NCBI GenBank assembly: GCA_024637255.1
Contig: JAGXFO010000011.1
Span: 147,667-211,666, forward strand
Direction of reading: 5' to 3'
Origin: Sulfurovum sp.
Lineage (GTDB): Bacteria; Campylobacterota; Campylobacteria; Campylobacterales; Sulfurovaceae
Length of the DNA: 64,000 bases
The notes below the pieces were generated by a model that was not told the origin of the DNA, made no database searches, and was given only the letters and a program-made list of their open reading frames with translations. A program made the translations under genes and the position numbers. This document shows, one piece after another, positions 8,445 to 17,110 of this stretch (its first letter is position 1; every line of letters starts with the position of its first letter).

Positions 8445-8460
8445 TTATGGAGATCCTATC

Positions 8461-9681
8461 ATGTTAAACCATCAAATAAAGCCTACACTCTTTGGCTACG
8501 GACTTACAACCAAAGCTATCGCTAAAAAATTGGGAGGGGGATGCACCTTTTTTGATGACAATACCAAAGAAGCCTACGTGGACGAGGACAATAATCGCAT
8601 ACTCCCCTCAGCACTTTTTGACCCAGATAAAAGCTTATTGGAAGTAACGACTCCCAGCCTAAAACCAAACCATCCACTCATTCAAACTGCCAAGCACCTG
8701 CTTAGTGAATACGATTATTTTGCCAAAGAGATGCCTTTTAGTATCTGGATATCCGGAACCAATGGCAAAACCACTACCACTCAAATGCTCACACACCTAC
8801 TTCAAAAAAGAGGTGCAGTCTCTGGCGGTAACATTGGTACACCATTGGCAGAATTGAGTACAGATGCACCTATCTGGGTACTGGAATCAAGTTCCTTTGC
8901 ATTACACCATACGCATACCGCTTCACCTAATATTTATCTTTTGCTTCCTATTACACCAGACCATCTTGATTGGCATAAAACATTCCAGCAATATGCAGCA
9001 GATAAACTCAAACCTCTCCTTACTATGAAAGAAGGAGAACTGGCTCTCGTTCCAAAAGGATTAAGCATTCCAAAAACAAATGCCTATGTTGTAGAGTATG
9101 ACAGCAACGAATTTATTGCAGAGTATTTTAATCTAGACAGTTCCAAATTACGTTTTAAAGCAGCCTTCTTACAAGATGCTCTCTTGGCACTGGCAGTCAC
9201 AAGAGTACTTTTTGATGAAGCAGACCATGCACTCATGAACTCTTTTACCCTTGATGCACATAGGCAGGAAGAGCTTAAAGATGCAAAAGGAAGACTCTGG
9301 GTGAACGACTCTAAAGCAACCAACCTCGATGCCACCATACAGGCACTAAAAGGATATGCTGACAGACACATACATCTCATCTTGGGAGGAGACGACAAGG
9401 GTGTAGATCTGACTCCTCTTTTTGTAAGCATGCAGACTCTTGATATTACACTCTATTCTATAGGGGCAAACAGTGACAAACTTTTAGCCCTTGCAAAAAC
9501 ATATCATATCAACACCGTAGAATCGCAAACCATTCAAAATGCCATCAGCCAGATAGATAAAGTGCACGCGCAGGACAGTGTTGCGCTTCTTTCACCTGCG
9601 GCTGCAAGCTTTGACCAGTTCAAATCTTATAAACACAGAGGAGAAACTTTCATGGAATTGGTAATAAATTTAAAAAAATAA
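8461..9681 (+). CDS. murD: UDP-N-acetylmuramoylalanine--D-glutamate ligase MurD
   Basis: MurD adds D-Glu to UDP-MurNAc-L-Ala in cytoplasmic peptidoglycan precursor synthesis. The ATP loop SGTNGKTTTTQM, the central LPITPDHLDWH motif and the C-terminal VNDSKATNLDAT and ILGGDDKG motifs are all visible. I start at ATG 8461, which has GGAG eight bases upstream, giving 406 residues; a GTG at 8431 within the palindrome is less likely. It is somewhat shorter than the E. coli enzyme, as is usual in this phylum. It probably shares a transcript with mraY. Confidence 0.94.
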   Translation: MLNHQIKPTLFGYGLTTKAIAKKLGGGCTFFDDNTKEAYVDEDNNRILPSALFDPDKSLLEVTTPSLKPNHPLIQTAKHLLSEYDYFAKEMPFSIWISGTNGKTTTTQMLTHLLQKRGAVSGGNIGTPLAELSTDAPIWVLESSSFALHHTHTASPNIYLLLPITPDHLDWHKTFQQYAADKLKPLLTMKEGELALVPKGLSIPKTNAYVVEYDSNEFIAEYFNLDSSKLRFKAAFLQDALLALAVTRVLFDEADHALMNSFTLDAHRQEELKDAKGRLWVNDSKATNLDATIQALKGYADRHIHLILGGDDKGVDLTPLFVSMQTLDITLYSIGANSDKLLALAKTYHINTVESQTIQNAISQIDKVHAQDSVALLSPAAASFDQFKSYKHRGETFMELVINLKK

Positions 9682-9766
9682 TTTATTTTGTCTATTTCAT
9701 GCTATTTTTTTAAGTTTAAGCAGTTATAATTCTATCCACTTAAACAGACATCTCGTCTTCTAAGTT

Positions 9767-9842
9767 GGCTCGATAGCTCAGTTGGTAGAGCAAAGGATTG
9801 AAAATCCTTGTGTCGGGGGTTCGATTCCCTCTCGCGCCACCA
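9767..9842 (+). tRNA. tRNA-Phe (GAA)
   Basis: A full cloverleaf of 76 bases with encoded CCA. The anticodon loop TTGAAAA gives GAA, and the D-arm GCTC/GAGC and T-loop TTCGATT are standard. The acceptor stem (GGCTCGA against TCGCGCC) has one mismatch, U4 opposite C69. A TATAAT lies at 9725-9730, 37 bases upstream. Confidence 0.95.
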
Positions 9843-9982
9843 CTTCTTTTTAAAATCCAAAAAAATACCAAAAAAATTAGTTTTCATTATTTTGAGTAAA
9901 ACAAAGCATGCTAAACCTACCCGGACAACTCCTTTAAAAATAGGAAATGTGTTAACTATTTGTTAATTTTTTGTTAATTTAC

Positions 9983-10012
9983 TTGACATTTTCATATACT
10001 TTTTGTTATAGT
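9983..10012 (+). promoter_or_regulatory. Sigma-70 type promoter of the porin gene
   Basis: TTGACA (9983-9988) and TATAGT (10007-10012) are separated by 18 bases, in a T-rich context. This is the best consensus promoter in the window and fits an abundant outer membrane protein. The leader is about 30 bases and ends in AAGGAG at 10036-10041. Confidence 0.8.
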
Positions 10013-10048
10013 TTCATTGTATTCAAAACAAATTCAAGGAGAATTACA

Positions 10049-11338
10049 ATGAAAAAACTAGTATTACTTTCAGTAGTAGCGTCAACAATGATTATGGCGG
10101 GTGGAGATATTGCTCCAGTTGAGGCAGTAGTAGTACCAGTTGCAGCATCTGCATGGGATTTTAGCGGACAAGCGGTAGTATATTACCAAACAATAGGTCA
10201 AGATAGCAATGATCTTTTTGCTCAAGAGTCATCTGCGGCAGACGTTGGTCTTCAACTTAAAGCAGTAAATAACGATGTTTTCGCTGGCATAGGTGCAGGT
10301 TTTACAGTAAACGGACTTTCAACGCTTAACTTGGAAAACAGTGTAGTATCTGGCGTTATGCAACTTACTGGAAATCCAGTAGCAGGTAATGACATTGATG
10401 ATATCACTGACGGTGGCTGGATTGCTGAAGCTTACTTGACATATGGAATGGGCAACACAAGTATCAAAGCTGGTCGTCAAACACTTCCAAAATCACTTTC
10501 ACCATTTGCATATTCAGAAGATTGGAACGTATTTGAAAATACATTTGATGCAATCTTACTTGTAAATACTGATATCACAAACACTACATTAGTTGGAGCA
10601 TGGATAGCAGGTAACAATGTTAACTCTATGATGATGACTAATCTAACTGATTTCAATAGCTTGAATGATGATAGAGGCGTATATATGCTTACTGCACAAA
10701 ACAAATCATTTGAAAACTTAACATTAACTGGTTCATACTACTACGGATCTGAATTCATCACTGCTGATGATATCAACATCCTTTGGGGTGACGCACAGTA
10801 TGCTGCTAGTAGCTTCAATGTAGGTGTCCAAGGTGGAACAGTCATGCATGATGCAATGACAGATGATATCGTAGCATTCGGTGCAAAAGTTGGAACTACA
10901 CTTGCTGGTATTAACGTAGCGGCTGCATATTCAAACGTAAATGATGGTGGTGTTGCTGCATCTGTAAATGAGGGTGGACTTCCATTCGCTTTTGGTATGT
11001 TTAACATTGGCGGCACAACCTCAGCACTTTACACAACTACGCTTGTAGATCAGCTATTTACTAGTTCACTTATGACTTTTGATACTGATAAATATGTAAT
11101 CAACGGTAATATTGATGCACTTGGTGGTAACATCTCTGCATTATACGCTTACACAGATATGAATTCATTTAATGGTTCAGTTAATGAATTTGACCTTTCA
11201 TATACAACAAATTTGACTGATAATTTTGGTATCGGTGCAACTTATGCTTATATCAATGCTGATATAAATGTAGAAGATGTACTTGTAGCTGATGAAGACA
11301 TGAATGTTGTAAGAGTTGTTGCTAGATATAAATTCTAA
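10049..11338 (+). CDS. Outer membrane porin, major OMP-like
   Basis: This 429-residue exported protein has a signal peptide MKKLVLLSVVASTMIMAGG, many alternating amphipathic strands (for example NTSIKAGRQTLPKS, FNVGVQGGTV) and a C-terminal VVRVVARYKF ending in Phe, the signature of a beta-barrel inserted by BamA. The ATG at 10049 follows AAGGAG, and a consensus promoter lies upstream. Codon use is that of a highly expressed gene and a terminator follows. It belongs with the OprD/MOMP-like porins of Campylobacterota. Substrate specificity cannot be read from the sequence. Confidence 0.88.
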   Translation: MKKLVLLSVVASTMIMAGGDIAPVEAVVVPVAASAWDFSGQAVVYYQTIGQDSNDLFAQESSAADVGLQLKAVNNDVFAGIGAGFTVNGLSTLNLENSVVSGVMQLTGNPVAGNDIDDITDGGWIAEAYLTYGMGNTSIKAGRQTLPKSLSPFAYSEDWNVFENTFDAILLVNTDITNTTLVGAWIAGNNVNSMMMTNLTDFNSLNDDRGVYMLTAQNKSFENLTLTGSYYYGSEFITADDINILWGDAQYAASSFNVGVQGGTVMHDAMTDDIVAFGAKVGTTLAGINVAAAYSNVNDGGVAASVNEGGLPFAFGMFNIGGTTSALYTTTLVDQLFTSSLMTFDTDKYVINGNIDALGGNISALYAYTDMNSFNGSVNEFDLSYTTNLTDNFGIGATYAYINADINVEDVLVADEDMNVVRVVARYKF

Positions 11339-11354
11339 GAATCTTTCTTAACTT

Positions 11355-11395
11355 TTAGAGTTCAGGCTTTTGCCTGGCTCTAACTTCTTTTTTTC
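11355..11395 (+). terminator. Rho-independent terminator of the porin gene
   Basis: The arms TTAGAG..CAGGC and GCCTG.CTCTAA form an interrupted 11-base stem with a TTTT loop, followed by CTTCTTTTTTT. It starts 16 bases past the porin stop codon. Confidence 0.85.
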
Positions 11396-11484
11396 TCTCA
11401 AACACTTTACATTTTTTCAACCTTATATCTTTCTCTTACTTTTAGCTATAATGCTGCAAAAGTCTAAAACACAAATGAGTCTTA

Positions 11485-12801
11485 ATGAATACTAAAAAAC
11501 TACACATGGTCAGCCTTGGCTGCACCAAAAACCTTGTTGACAGCGAAGTGATGCTTGGGCGTCTGAGAGAGTATGAGATCACAGATGACAGTACTGAAGC
11601 AGATGTCATCATCGTGAACACTTGCGGGTTCATCGATGCGGCAAAGCAGGAAAGTATCAACACTGTACTCAATCTGCATGATGAACGTAAAAAGAACTCT
11701 ATTTTGGTGATGAGCGGATGTTTGACAGAACGCTATAAAGAAGAACTTCAGGCAGATATGCCAGAGATAGACATCTTTACCGGTGTAGGAGATTATGAGA
11801 AGATAGACCAGCTCATCGCTTCTAAACAAAGTACATTTTCTCCAGAAGTGTACCTTGCTACAGAAAACTCTGGAAGAGTCATCACGGGATCCAATTACCA
11901 TGCTTACATCAAGATAGCAGAAGGATGCAACCAGTCCTGTTCATTTTGTGCTATACCAAGCTTTAAAGGGAAATTGCACTCCCGTTCTCTTACTTCTGTC
12001 GTCAAAGAAGTTGAAAATCTTGTGGCACAGGGCTTTTATGACTTCTCGTTTATTTCGCAAGACTCTTCAAGCTATGGGCGTGATATGAAAATGTCTGATG
12101 GGCTTATTGACCTCATTAGTGGTGTTGAGGCTATTGAAGGAGTCATATCGGCACGTATTTTATATCTCTACCCTAGTACAACTACCTTTGAGCTCATCGA
12201 TGCCATAGCAGTTTCTAAAGTATTTCAAACCTACTATGATATGCCTATCCAGCACATTGAAGATTCCGTACTGAAGATCATGAAGCGCGGTTTTGGAGAG
12301 AAGAAGACCATTGAACTGCTTGAGTACATGAAAAGCAAAGAAAATGCCTTTTTACGTACTTCTGTGATTGCAGGACACCCTGGTGAAAGTGATGAGAGTT
12401 TCAAAAAACTGTGTGACTTTATGGAAACATTTGAATTTGACAGATTTAACACTTTCCATTATTCCAATGAGGAAACAACCTCCGCGTATACCCTTGAGCA
12501 GATAGACCAAGAGACTATCGACGCTAGAGCGAATAAACTTGGGATGATTGCAGAGGAAAATACACTTGCATCACTGCAAAATATGATAGGCAAAACGCTT
12601 ACACTTGTCATTGATGGGGAAAGTGATGAACATGAGTACCTGCTTTCGGCTAGACCTTTAGGCTGGGCTGTGGACATCGATGGGGAGATATTCATCAACG
12701 ACACTTCTGACCTGAAGATAGAATATGGAAAAAGATATGAAGCAAACATCACAGAGTTAGTAGGCACACAACTGCTTGCAACACTCATTAAAGCACTCTA
12801 A
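11485..12801 (+). CDS. rimO: Ribosomal protein uS12 methylthiotransferase RimO
   Basis: RimO is a radical SAM enzyme that methylthiolates an aspartate of ribosomal protein S12. The 438-residue protein has the N-terminal cluster cysteines (VSLGCTKNLVDSE, VNTCGFID, MSGCL), the radical SAM motif CNQSCSFC and a C-terminal TRAM domain. The N-terminal SLGCTKNLVDSE is typical of RimO rather than MiaB; the true miaB lies at 15280-16578. A TATAAT at 11447-11452 may be its promoter. tilS follows after eight bases, so the two are likely co-transcribed. Confidence 0.96.
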   Translation: MNTKKLHMVSLGCTKNLVDSEVMLGRLREYEITDDSTEADVIIVNTCGFIDAAKQESINTVLNLHDERKKNSILVMSGCLTERYKEELQADMPEIDIFTGVGDYEKIDQLIASKQSTFSPEVYLATENSGRVITGSNYHAYIKIAEGCNQSCSFCAIPSFKGKLHSRSLTSVVKEVENLVAQGFYDFSFISQDSSSYGRDMKMSDGLIDLISGVEAIEGVISARILYLYPSTTTFELIDAIAVSKVFQTYYDMPIQHIEDSVLKIMKRGFGEKKTIELLEYMKSKENAFLRTSVIAGHPGESDESFKKLCDFMETFEFDRFNTFHYSNEETTSAYTLEQIDQETIDARANKLGMIAEENTLASLQNMIGKTLTLVIDGESDEHEYLLSARPLGWAVDIDGEIFINDTSDLKIEYGKRYEANITELVGTQLLATLIKAL

Positions 12802-12809
12802 ACAAGACC

Positions 12810-13793
12810 ATGCTCACACTGGATGTTTCTACCCTAAAAGAAAAAAAGAACCTGTTGGCTTTTTCTGCAGGTGTCGATTCATCCGCTCTATTTTTTTTAC
12901 TCTTAGAACATGGTGTTAAATTTGATATTGCGTTGGTGAATTATGGTACGCGTGAAGCCAGCAACACAGAAGAGTCTCACGCAAAAGCACTCGCTAAAGA
13001 CTATAAACTCTTTTGTCATAGTATCAAAGCACCTCCCTTCCATGCCGATTTTGAAAAACAGGCAAGAGATTTTCGTTATGAATTTTTTGAGTCCCTTATC
13101 ACCATTGAGGGCTATGATACTTTACTCACGGCACATCAGCTAAATGATCAGCTCGAATGGCTGCTTATGCGACTAAGTAAGGGTGCAGGATTAAGCGAGC
13201 TACTGGGTCTGGAACCTGTCACACAAAAGGAACACTATGTCTTACTGCGTCCACTGCTTGTCTACAGCAAGGAAGAGTTACTTGAGTATCTCCAAAGCAA
13301 TCAGTATCCTTATTTTATAGATGAAAGCAATAGTAATGAAAAGTATGAACGCAATAAATTTAGGAAACAGTTTTCTGACGCGCTTATGGCTGAGTACAAA
13401 GAAGGTATCAGACGTAGTATGGATTACCTAAGAAAAGACAAAAATGTACTTGAGGGCGGCTATGAAACTATGCACAAAAACAAGTTGCTTAGTATCATAA
13501 AACTGCATACCCAAAATGCTAAAGTAAAAGCTGCCGATATGACACTCAAAAAGATGGGCTACCTCCTTTCTGCTTCTCAACGTCAGGAGATAGAAAAAGA
13601 AATGTCTTTAGTCATAGGCGGCCAATGGGCTATAGAACTTCAAGATAACCTGCTATTCATTACGCCTTTTTTAACCATCCCTATGCCAAAAAAATTTAAA
13701 GAATTGTGCAGGGTTTTAAACGTACCGAGCAAAATAAGACCTTACCTTTTTAAAGAAAATATAGACCCTTCACGACTAACTGCTGGCAACTAG
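12810..13793 (+). CDS. tilS: tRNA(Ile)-lysidine synthase TilS
   Basis: TilS converts C34 to lysidine in tRNA-Ile(CAU), allowing it to read AUA. The 327-residue protein has the ATP pyrophosphatase loop FSAGVDSSAL at about 18-27 and the LLTAHQLNDQLEW and LLRPLL motifs of the N-terminal domain, followed by a short C-terminal region. It lacks the long C-terminal domains of the E. coli enzyme, which is common in this phylum. It follows rimO closely and is convergent with the xerH-like gene, five bases away. Confidence 0.93.
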   Translation: MLTLDVSTLKEKKNLLAFSAGVDSSALFFLLLEHGVKFDIALVNYGTREASNTEESHAKALAKDYKLFCHSIKAPPFHADFEKQARDFRYEFFESLITIEGYDTLLTAHQLNDQLEWLLMRLSKGAGLSELLGLEPVTQKEHYVLLRPLLVYSKEELLEYLQSNQYPYFIDESNSNEKYERNKFRKQFSDALMAEYKEGIRRSMDYLRKDKNVLEGGYETMHKNKLLSIIKLHTQNAKVKAADMTLKKMGYLLSASQRQEIEKEMSLVIGGQWAIELQDNLLFITPFLTIPMPKKFKELCRVLNVPSKIRPYLFKENIDPSRLTAGN

Positions 13794-13797
13794 TTGG

Positions 13798-14646
13798 TCA
13801 CTCCGGGAGATGCTTTGCATTGGCTAGAGGATGCGCTTTCATATACTCTTGCATTTTCTTGACGCTTCCAAGTTTTGTATAAACTTGTGTGGTTGCCATG
13901 GTCTCGTGTCCAAGCAGTTCGCTGACATCAGAAATACGTGCACCATTATTGAGTAAATGTGTCGCAAAGGAGTGTCGCAGTTGGTGCGGAGTCACTTTTA
14001 AACCGGCTTCTTTAAAAAGTTTAGTCAGTATATAACGCAACTGTGCGGCATTCATCGGGGCATTACCTTTTTCAAACAGATACTTTCTGGGGGACTTCTG
14101 CTTCACATACACAGCAATAAGTTCCTGTAAAGTACCCAACAAAGGCAATTCTCTTACCTTGTTGCCTTTACCATGTATCTGTACCCATTCTTTTTTGATG
14201 TCCATAAGTTCCAATGCACTAAGCTCGGATATACGCAGCCCAAGACCATAAAGCATAGAAACAAGTAGTTTCTCTTCTAAATTCGCTTTACCCAACACCT
14301 CGTGAATATATCTCTCTTCAATGGGCTTAGGGAGGCTTTTAGGTACCTTTATGGATTCATCGCCTATAAGTGTTATATTCATAAGGCATTGCTCTTCCAG
14401 ATATTTCATGAATGAGTGTATCGCAGATAGTTTTTTCACGATGGTTTTTTTATGATTTTTAACGATTTTAAAGCGAAAAGGAGTGATGTTCACCACTACA
14501 AGACCATCTTCTTCATAAAAATGGCTCTCTGCCAGCATTTGTCTCAGTGCTATTTCATAGGTCACAACAGAAGTCTCAGAATAACCTCGTACATCAAGTA
14601 AATAATGTAAAAACTCTGCAGATGCATCTTGAAGCTTCTTCTTCAT
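13798..14646 (-). CDS. xerH: Tyrosine recombinase, XerH-like
   Basis: This 282-residue tyrosine recombinase has an N-terminal SAM-like DNA-binding domain (about 8-90) and a catalytic domain with all key residues: R138 (GLGLRISEL), K160, H221 and R224 (HQLRHSFATHLL), H247 (LLGHET) and Y256 (QVYTKL). Campylobacterota use a single XerH at a dif site to resolve chromosome dimers. Its location beside the DUF374 gene and miaB, as ordinary chromosomal neighbours, favours this housekeeping role over a phage integrase. I did not find a dif site. It begins four bases after the DUF374 stop. Confidence 0.85.
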   Translation of the reverse strand: MKKKLQDASAEFLHYLLDVRGYSETSVVTYEIALRQMLAESHFYEEDGLVVVNITPFRFKIVKNHKKTIVKKLSAIHSFMKYLEEQCLMNITLIGDESIKVPKSLPKPIEERYIHEVLGKANLEEKLLVSMLYGLGLRISELSALELMDIKKEWVQIHGKGNKVRELPLLGTLQELIAVYVKQKSPRKYLFEKGNAPMNAAQLRYILTKLFKEAGLKVTPHQLRHSFATHLLNNGARISDVSELLGHETMATTQVYTKLGSVKKMQEYMKAHPLANAKHLPE

Positions 14647-14649
14647 CTT

Positions 14650-15276
14650 TTAACCTATAGTATGTTCTAACATTTTAGAACGCAGATACTCTTTTGCCTC
14701 ATCAAACTCCAATCCCGCAAGTGAAACACTTTGCAGGTAAAACTCTACCTTGCTAAATGGCTTAGGTATAACAAACTTGTCCCAACTGTTAAATTGCCAA
14801 TATTTTTCAGAGGTAAAATTCATGACAAAAATGGGTAACTCACTCTTCAGTGCCAATCCTATGGCTCCATCGCTTACGGTATGCCTTGGACCTTTAGGTC
14901 CATCCGGGGTGACAAGTACTTCTTCGCCTTTTTTAATGCTGCGAAATGCCTGAAACAATACTTTTTGCGCCCCTTTCCGACTCGATCCCCTTAAGGGACG
15001 AATACCAAACAGATTAAGTGTACCTGCGATAAGCGCACCGTCAAAATGCAAAGAGATAATAGCAGAAGCAGCTTGTTTTTTATGAATATGTCTATAAGCC
15101 TGAGGACTCATAAACAGTTCCCCGTGCCAACAAACACATATGTGCTGCTCATCACTGACAGAAGTAATAAAATGAAATCTTTTAGAGGTGCTGAGCCAGA
15201 TAATACGCATAAGAATATAAGCGATAGGAGGGATGATTACCTGGCCTATTTGCCGTAAAAACTTTTTCATTCGCAA
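14650..15276 (-). CDS. Lysophospholipid acyltransferase family protein (DUF374)
   Basis: This 208-residue protein of the DUF374 family, related to membrane acyltransferases, has a hydrophobic N-terminus (about 10-28), the WHGELF motif and the DGPKGPRH motif typical of the family. Members are inner-membrane enzymes thought to act on lipids or lipid A-like substrates; the exact reaction is not established. It lies between miaB (three bases) and the xerH-like gene (three bases), a gene order shared with Helicobacter, and is probably co-transcribed with them. Confidence 0.85.
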   Translation of the reverse strand: MRMKKFLRQIGQVIIPPIAYILMRIIWLSTSKRFHFITSVSDEQHICVCWHGELFMSPQAYRHIHKKQAASAIISLHFDGALIAGTLNLFGIRPLRGSSRKGAQKVLFQAFRSIKKGEEVLVTPDGPKGPRHTVSDGAIGLALKSELPIFVMNFTSEKYWQFNSWDKFVIPKPFSKVEFYLQSVSLAGLEFDEAKEYLRSKMLEHTIG

Positions 15277-15279
15277 ACC

Positions 15280-16578
15280 TTAAATAAGCACTCCGTCAAG
15301 TGCACCCCTTGAGGCTTTAGTCACTTTAACATCCACTATTTTACCTAACAACTCTTCACTGCCCTGTACAAAAAAGAGTTTGCCATCATCAGAACGTCCT
15401 GAGACTTTTCCATTTGGCTTGAGTTCATCAAAATATACTTTATGGACCATGTCCAACTGTGCATCCATGATCTCATCGAGTATTTCTGTATGTCGTGATT
15501 GAAGACGGGTCAACCTAGCTCCTGCAACAGCACTGTCTATTTGATTGACAAATGTTGCTGCTTCAGTATGGGGACGGGGAGAGTATTTAAATGAAAACAG
15601 TTGTTCAAAACGTACCTGTTCAAGTACATCCATCGTATCTTCAAAGTCTGCATCACTTTCACCTGGAAAGCCAACGATTATATCGGTAGAAATACTTGCT
15701 TCGGGACAAAGCGTACGTATCTTCTCGCAACGGTTAATGAAGTTCTCTTTGGTGTATCCTCTTTTCATCTCTTTAAGTACTGAGGTTGATCCGCTCTGCA
15801 AGGGAACATGGATCTGTTTACATATTTTAGGATTAGATGCAAATTCCTGTATAAACGAGTCATCCATATGTAAAGGATGAGGAGAGGTAAAACGTATACG
15901 CTCTAAGCCGTTTATTTTGGAGATTTTTTGTAGCAACTGAGTGAAATCACATTGTTCTTCATCACTACTGAATCGTCTTCCGTAATTATTTACATTTTGG
16001 CCAAGAAGCATGACTTCTTTTGCGCCTGTGGCTACGGCTTTTTTTATCTCTTGGACTATAAGATCTGAGGGAATAGATATCTCATCACCGCGTGTTGCAG
16101 GTACGATGCAGAAGGTACAGGACTTATCACAGCCTATAGAGATGTTTACCATTGCCTTAAAAGGATTACTTCTATACTCTGCAAAATCATAAGTACTCTC
16201 GTCAAAGTCCGTACTAATTTCTACTGCATGTTTTTGATTGATTACTTGGGTAATTTTTGAAACATTTCTTGCGCCCAGTACAAAATCTACAGAGGGTGCA
16301 CGTCTAATGATCTCCTCTCCTAAGTGAGAAGCTGTACACCCTGTGACACCTATTTTGGCAGAGGGCTTTTTGTGCTTATTAAATACCCCAATCTCAGAGA
16401 AAAGTTTCGCTACAGGTTTTTCTCTTACAGAACAGGTATTGATAATAATAAGATCAGCATCTTTTAAATTATCAGTGATTTCGTAGGGTTCTTGCCGGTT
16501 CAGTTCTGCTATCATGTGTTCGCTGTCACGAACATTCATTGCGCAGCCAAGTGTTTCTATAAATAATTTTTTACTCAA
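15280..16578 (-). CDS. miaB: tRNA-2-methylthio-N6-dimethylallyladenosine synthase MiaB
   Basis: MiaB adds a methylthio group to i6A37 of tRNAs reading U-starting codons. The 432-residue radical SAM protein has the N-terminal cluster cysteines (ETLGCAMNVRDSEH, NTCSVREKP, GCTASHLG), the CDKSCTFC radical SAM motif and a C-terminal TRAM domain. ETLGCAMN is the MiaB signature. Its substrate is made by MiaA (30967-31872). It follows the HP0268-like gene after a gap containing a two-hairpin module. Confidence 0.96.
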   Translation of the reverse strand: MSKKLFIETLGCAMNVRDSEHMIAELNRQEPYEITDNLKDADLIIINTCSVREKPVAKLFSEIGVFNKHKKPSAKIGVTGCTASHLGEEIIRRAPSVDFVLGARNVSKITQVINQKHAVEISTDFDESTYDFAEYRSNPFKAMVNISIGCDKSCTFCIVPATRGDEISIPSDLIVQEIKKAVATGAKEVMLLGQNVNNYGRRFSSDEEQCDFTQLLQKISKINGLERIRFTSPHPLHMDDSFIQEFASNPKICKQIHVPLQSGSTSVLKEMKRGYTKENFINRCEKIRTLCPEASISTDIIVGFPGESDADFEDTMDVLEQVRFEQLFSFKYSPRPHTEAATFVNQIDSAVAGARLTRLQSRHTEILDEIMDAQLDMVHKVYFDELKPNGKVSGRSDDGKLFFVQGSEELLGKIVDVKVTKASRGALDGVLI

Positions 16579-16608
16579 TAATTTGTCTTTCTCGTAGAAC
16601 GTTTTTGA

Positions 16609-16644
16609 GGCAAAGCCAGAAAAACATGTTGACTCAAGGTCAAC
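16609..16644 (-). repeat. Two-hairpin intergenic module, copy 2
   Basis: GGC-AAA-GCC (16609-16617) and GTTGAC-TCAAG-GTCAAC (16628-16644) form two small hairpins between the HP0268-like gene and miaB. Read on the gene strand, the longer hairpin comes first and the TTT-loop hairpin follows, ending about 30 bases before the miaB start. A partial repeat GTTGGCTCAAG lies just upstream. Confidence 0.45.
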
Positions 16645-16670
16645 CTTACAGTTGGCTCAAGCATTTTGCA

Positions 16671-16910
16671 CTAAGCGATGATATGCACTTCATAGATGTA
16701 TTCATTTTCATCCAGTCCATATTTGACTTCTCTCATGTAGACAGAATAACCTTTTTTTTCAAAATATTCAATCATCTCTTTTAGTTCTTTATGTGAGTTG
16801 TCTTTATCGAAATAAAATATAGATTTTTCTGCCAGCTCTTCTTCTACTTTCTCCAACTCAATCATTTTTGGTTTTGCTTTCAGTGTTGTTCTAGCAAGTT
16901 TTAATTTCAT
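16671..16910 (-). CDS. HP0268-family small protein (putative nuclease)
   Basis: This 79-residue protein resembles the HP0268 family of Helicobacter. The C-terminal pattern YSVYMREVKYGLDENEY and the central SIFYFDKDNSHKELKEM are typical as I recall them. The family has been described as having nuclease activity in H. pylori, and the neighbouring miaB matches the order there. The start ATG follows AAGGTAA. It is probably co-transcribed with miaB, DUF374 and the xerH-like gene. Function in this organism is by family only. Confidence 0.75.
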   Translation of the reverse strand: MKLKLARTTLKAKPKMIELEKVEEELAEKSIFYFDKDNSHKELKEMIEYFEKKGYSVYMREVKYGLDENEYIYEVHIIA

Positions 16911-16994
16911 TCGTGTTACCTTTTTCTTATCTTATGTACTCTTTAATACTACAATGGTAAATTATACTTTATTTTCAGTAAAGCTTTGATTAGA

Positions 16995-17000
16995 TATAAT
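16995..17000 (+). promoter_or_regulatory. -10 element upstream of nusA
   Basis: TATAAT in an AT-rich stretch 111 bases before nusA, without a recognisable -35, as is usual for Campylobacterota sigma-70 promoters. The long leader holds no obvious structure or ORF. Confidence 0.5.
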
Positions 17001-17110
17001 TCTTTTACTTCAAAAACAACACCTCCCAAGACGTTATCCATATTGTTATGTTACCTCTTGTAGCGGTACATTGTAATGATTATCAAAAAACTTATTATTA
17101 GGAATTAATT

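Noticed and set aside
13798..14646. Phage or integrative element integrase
   Set aside because: The tyrosine recombinase sits among housekeeping genes in an order known from Helicobacter, with no tRNA attachment site or phage genes nearby.
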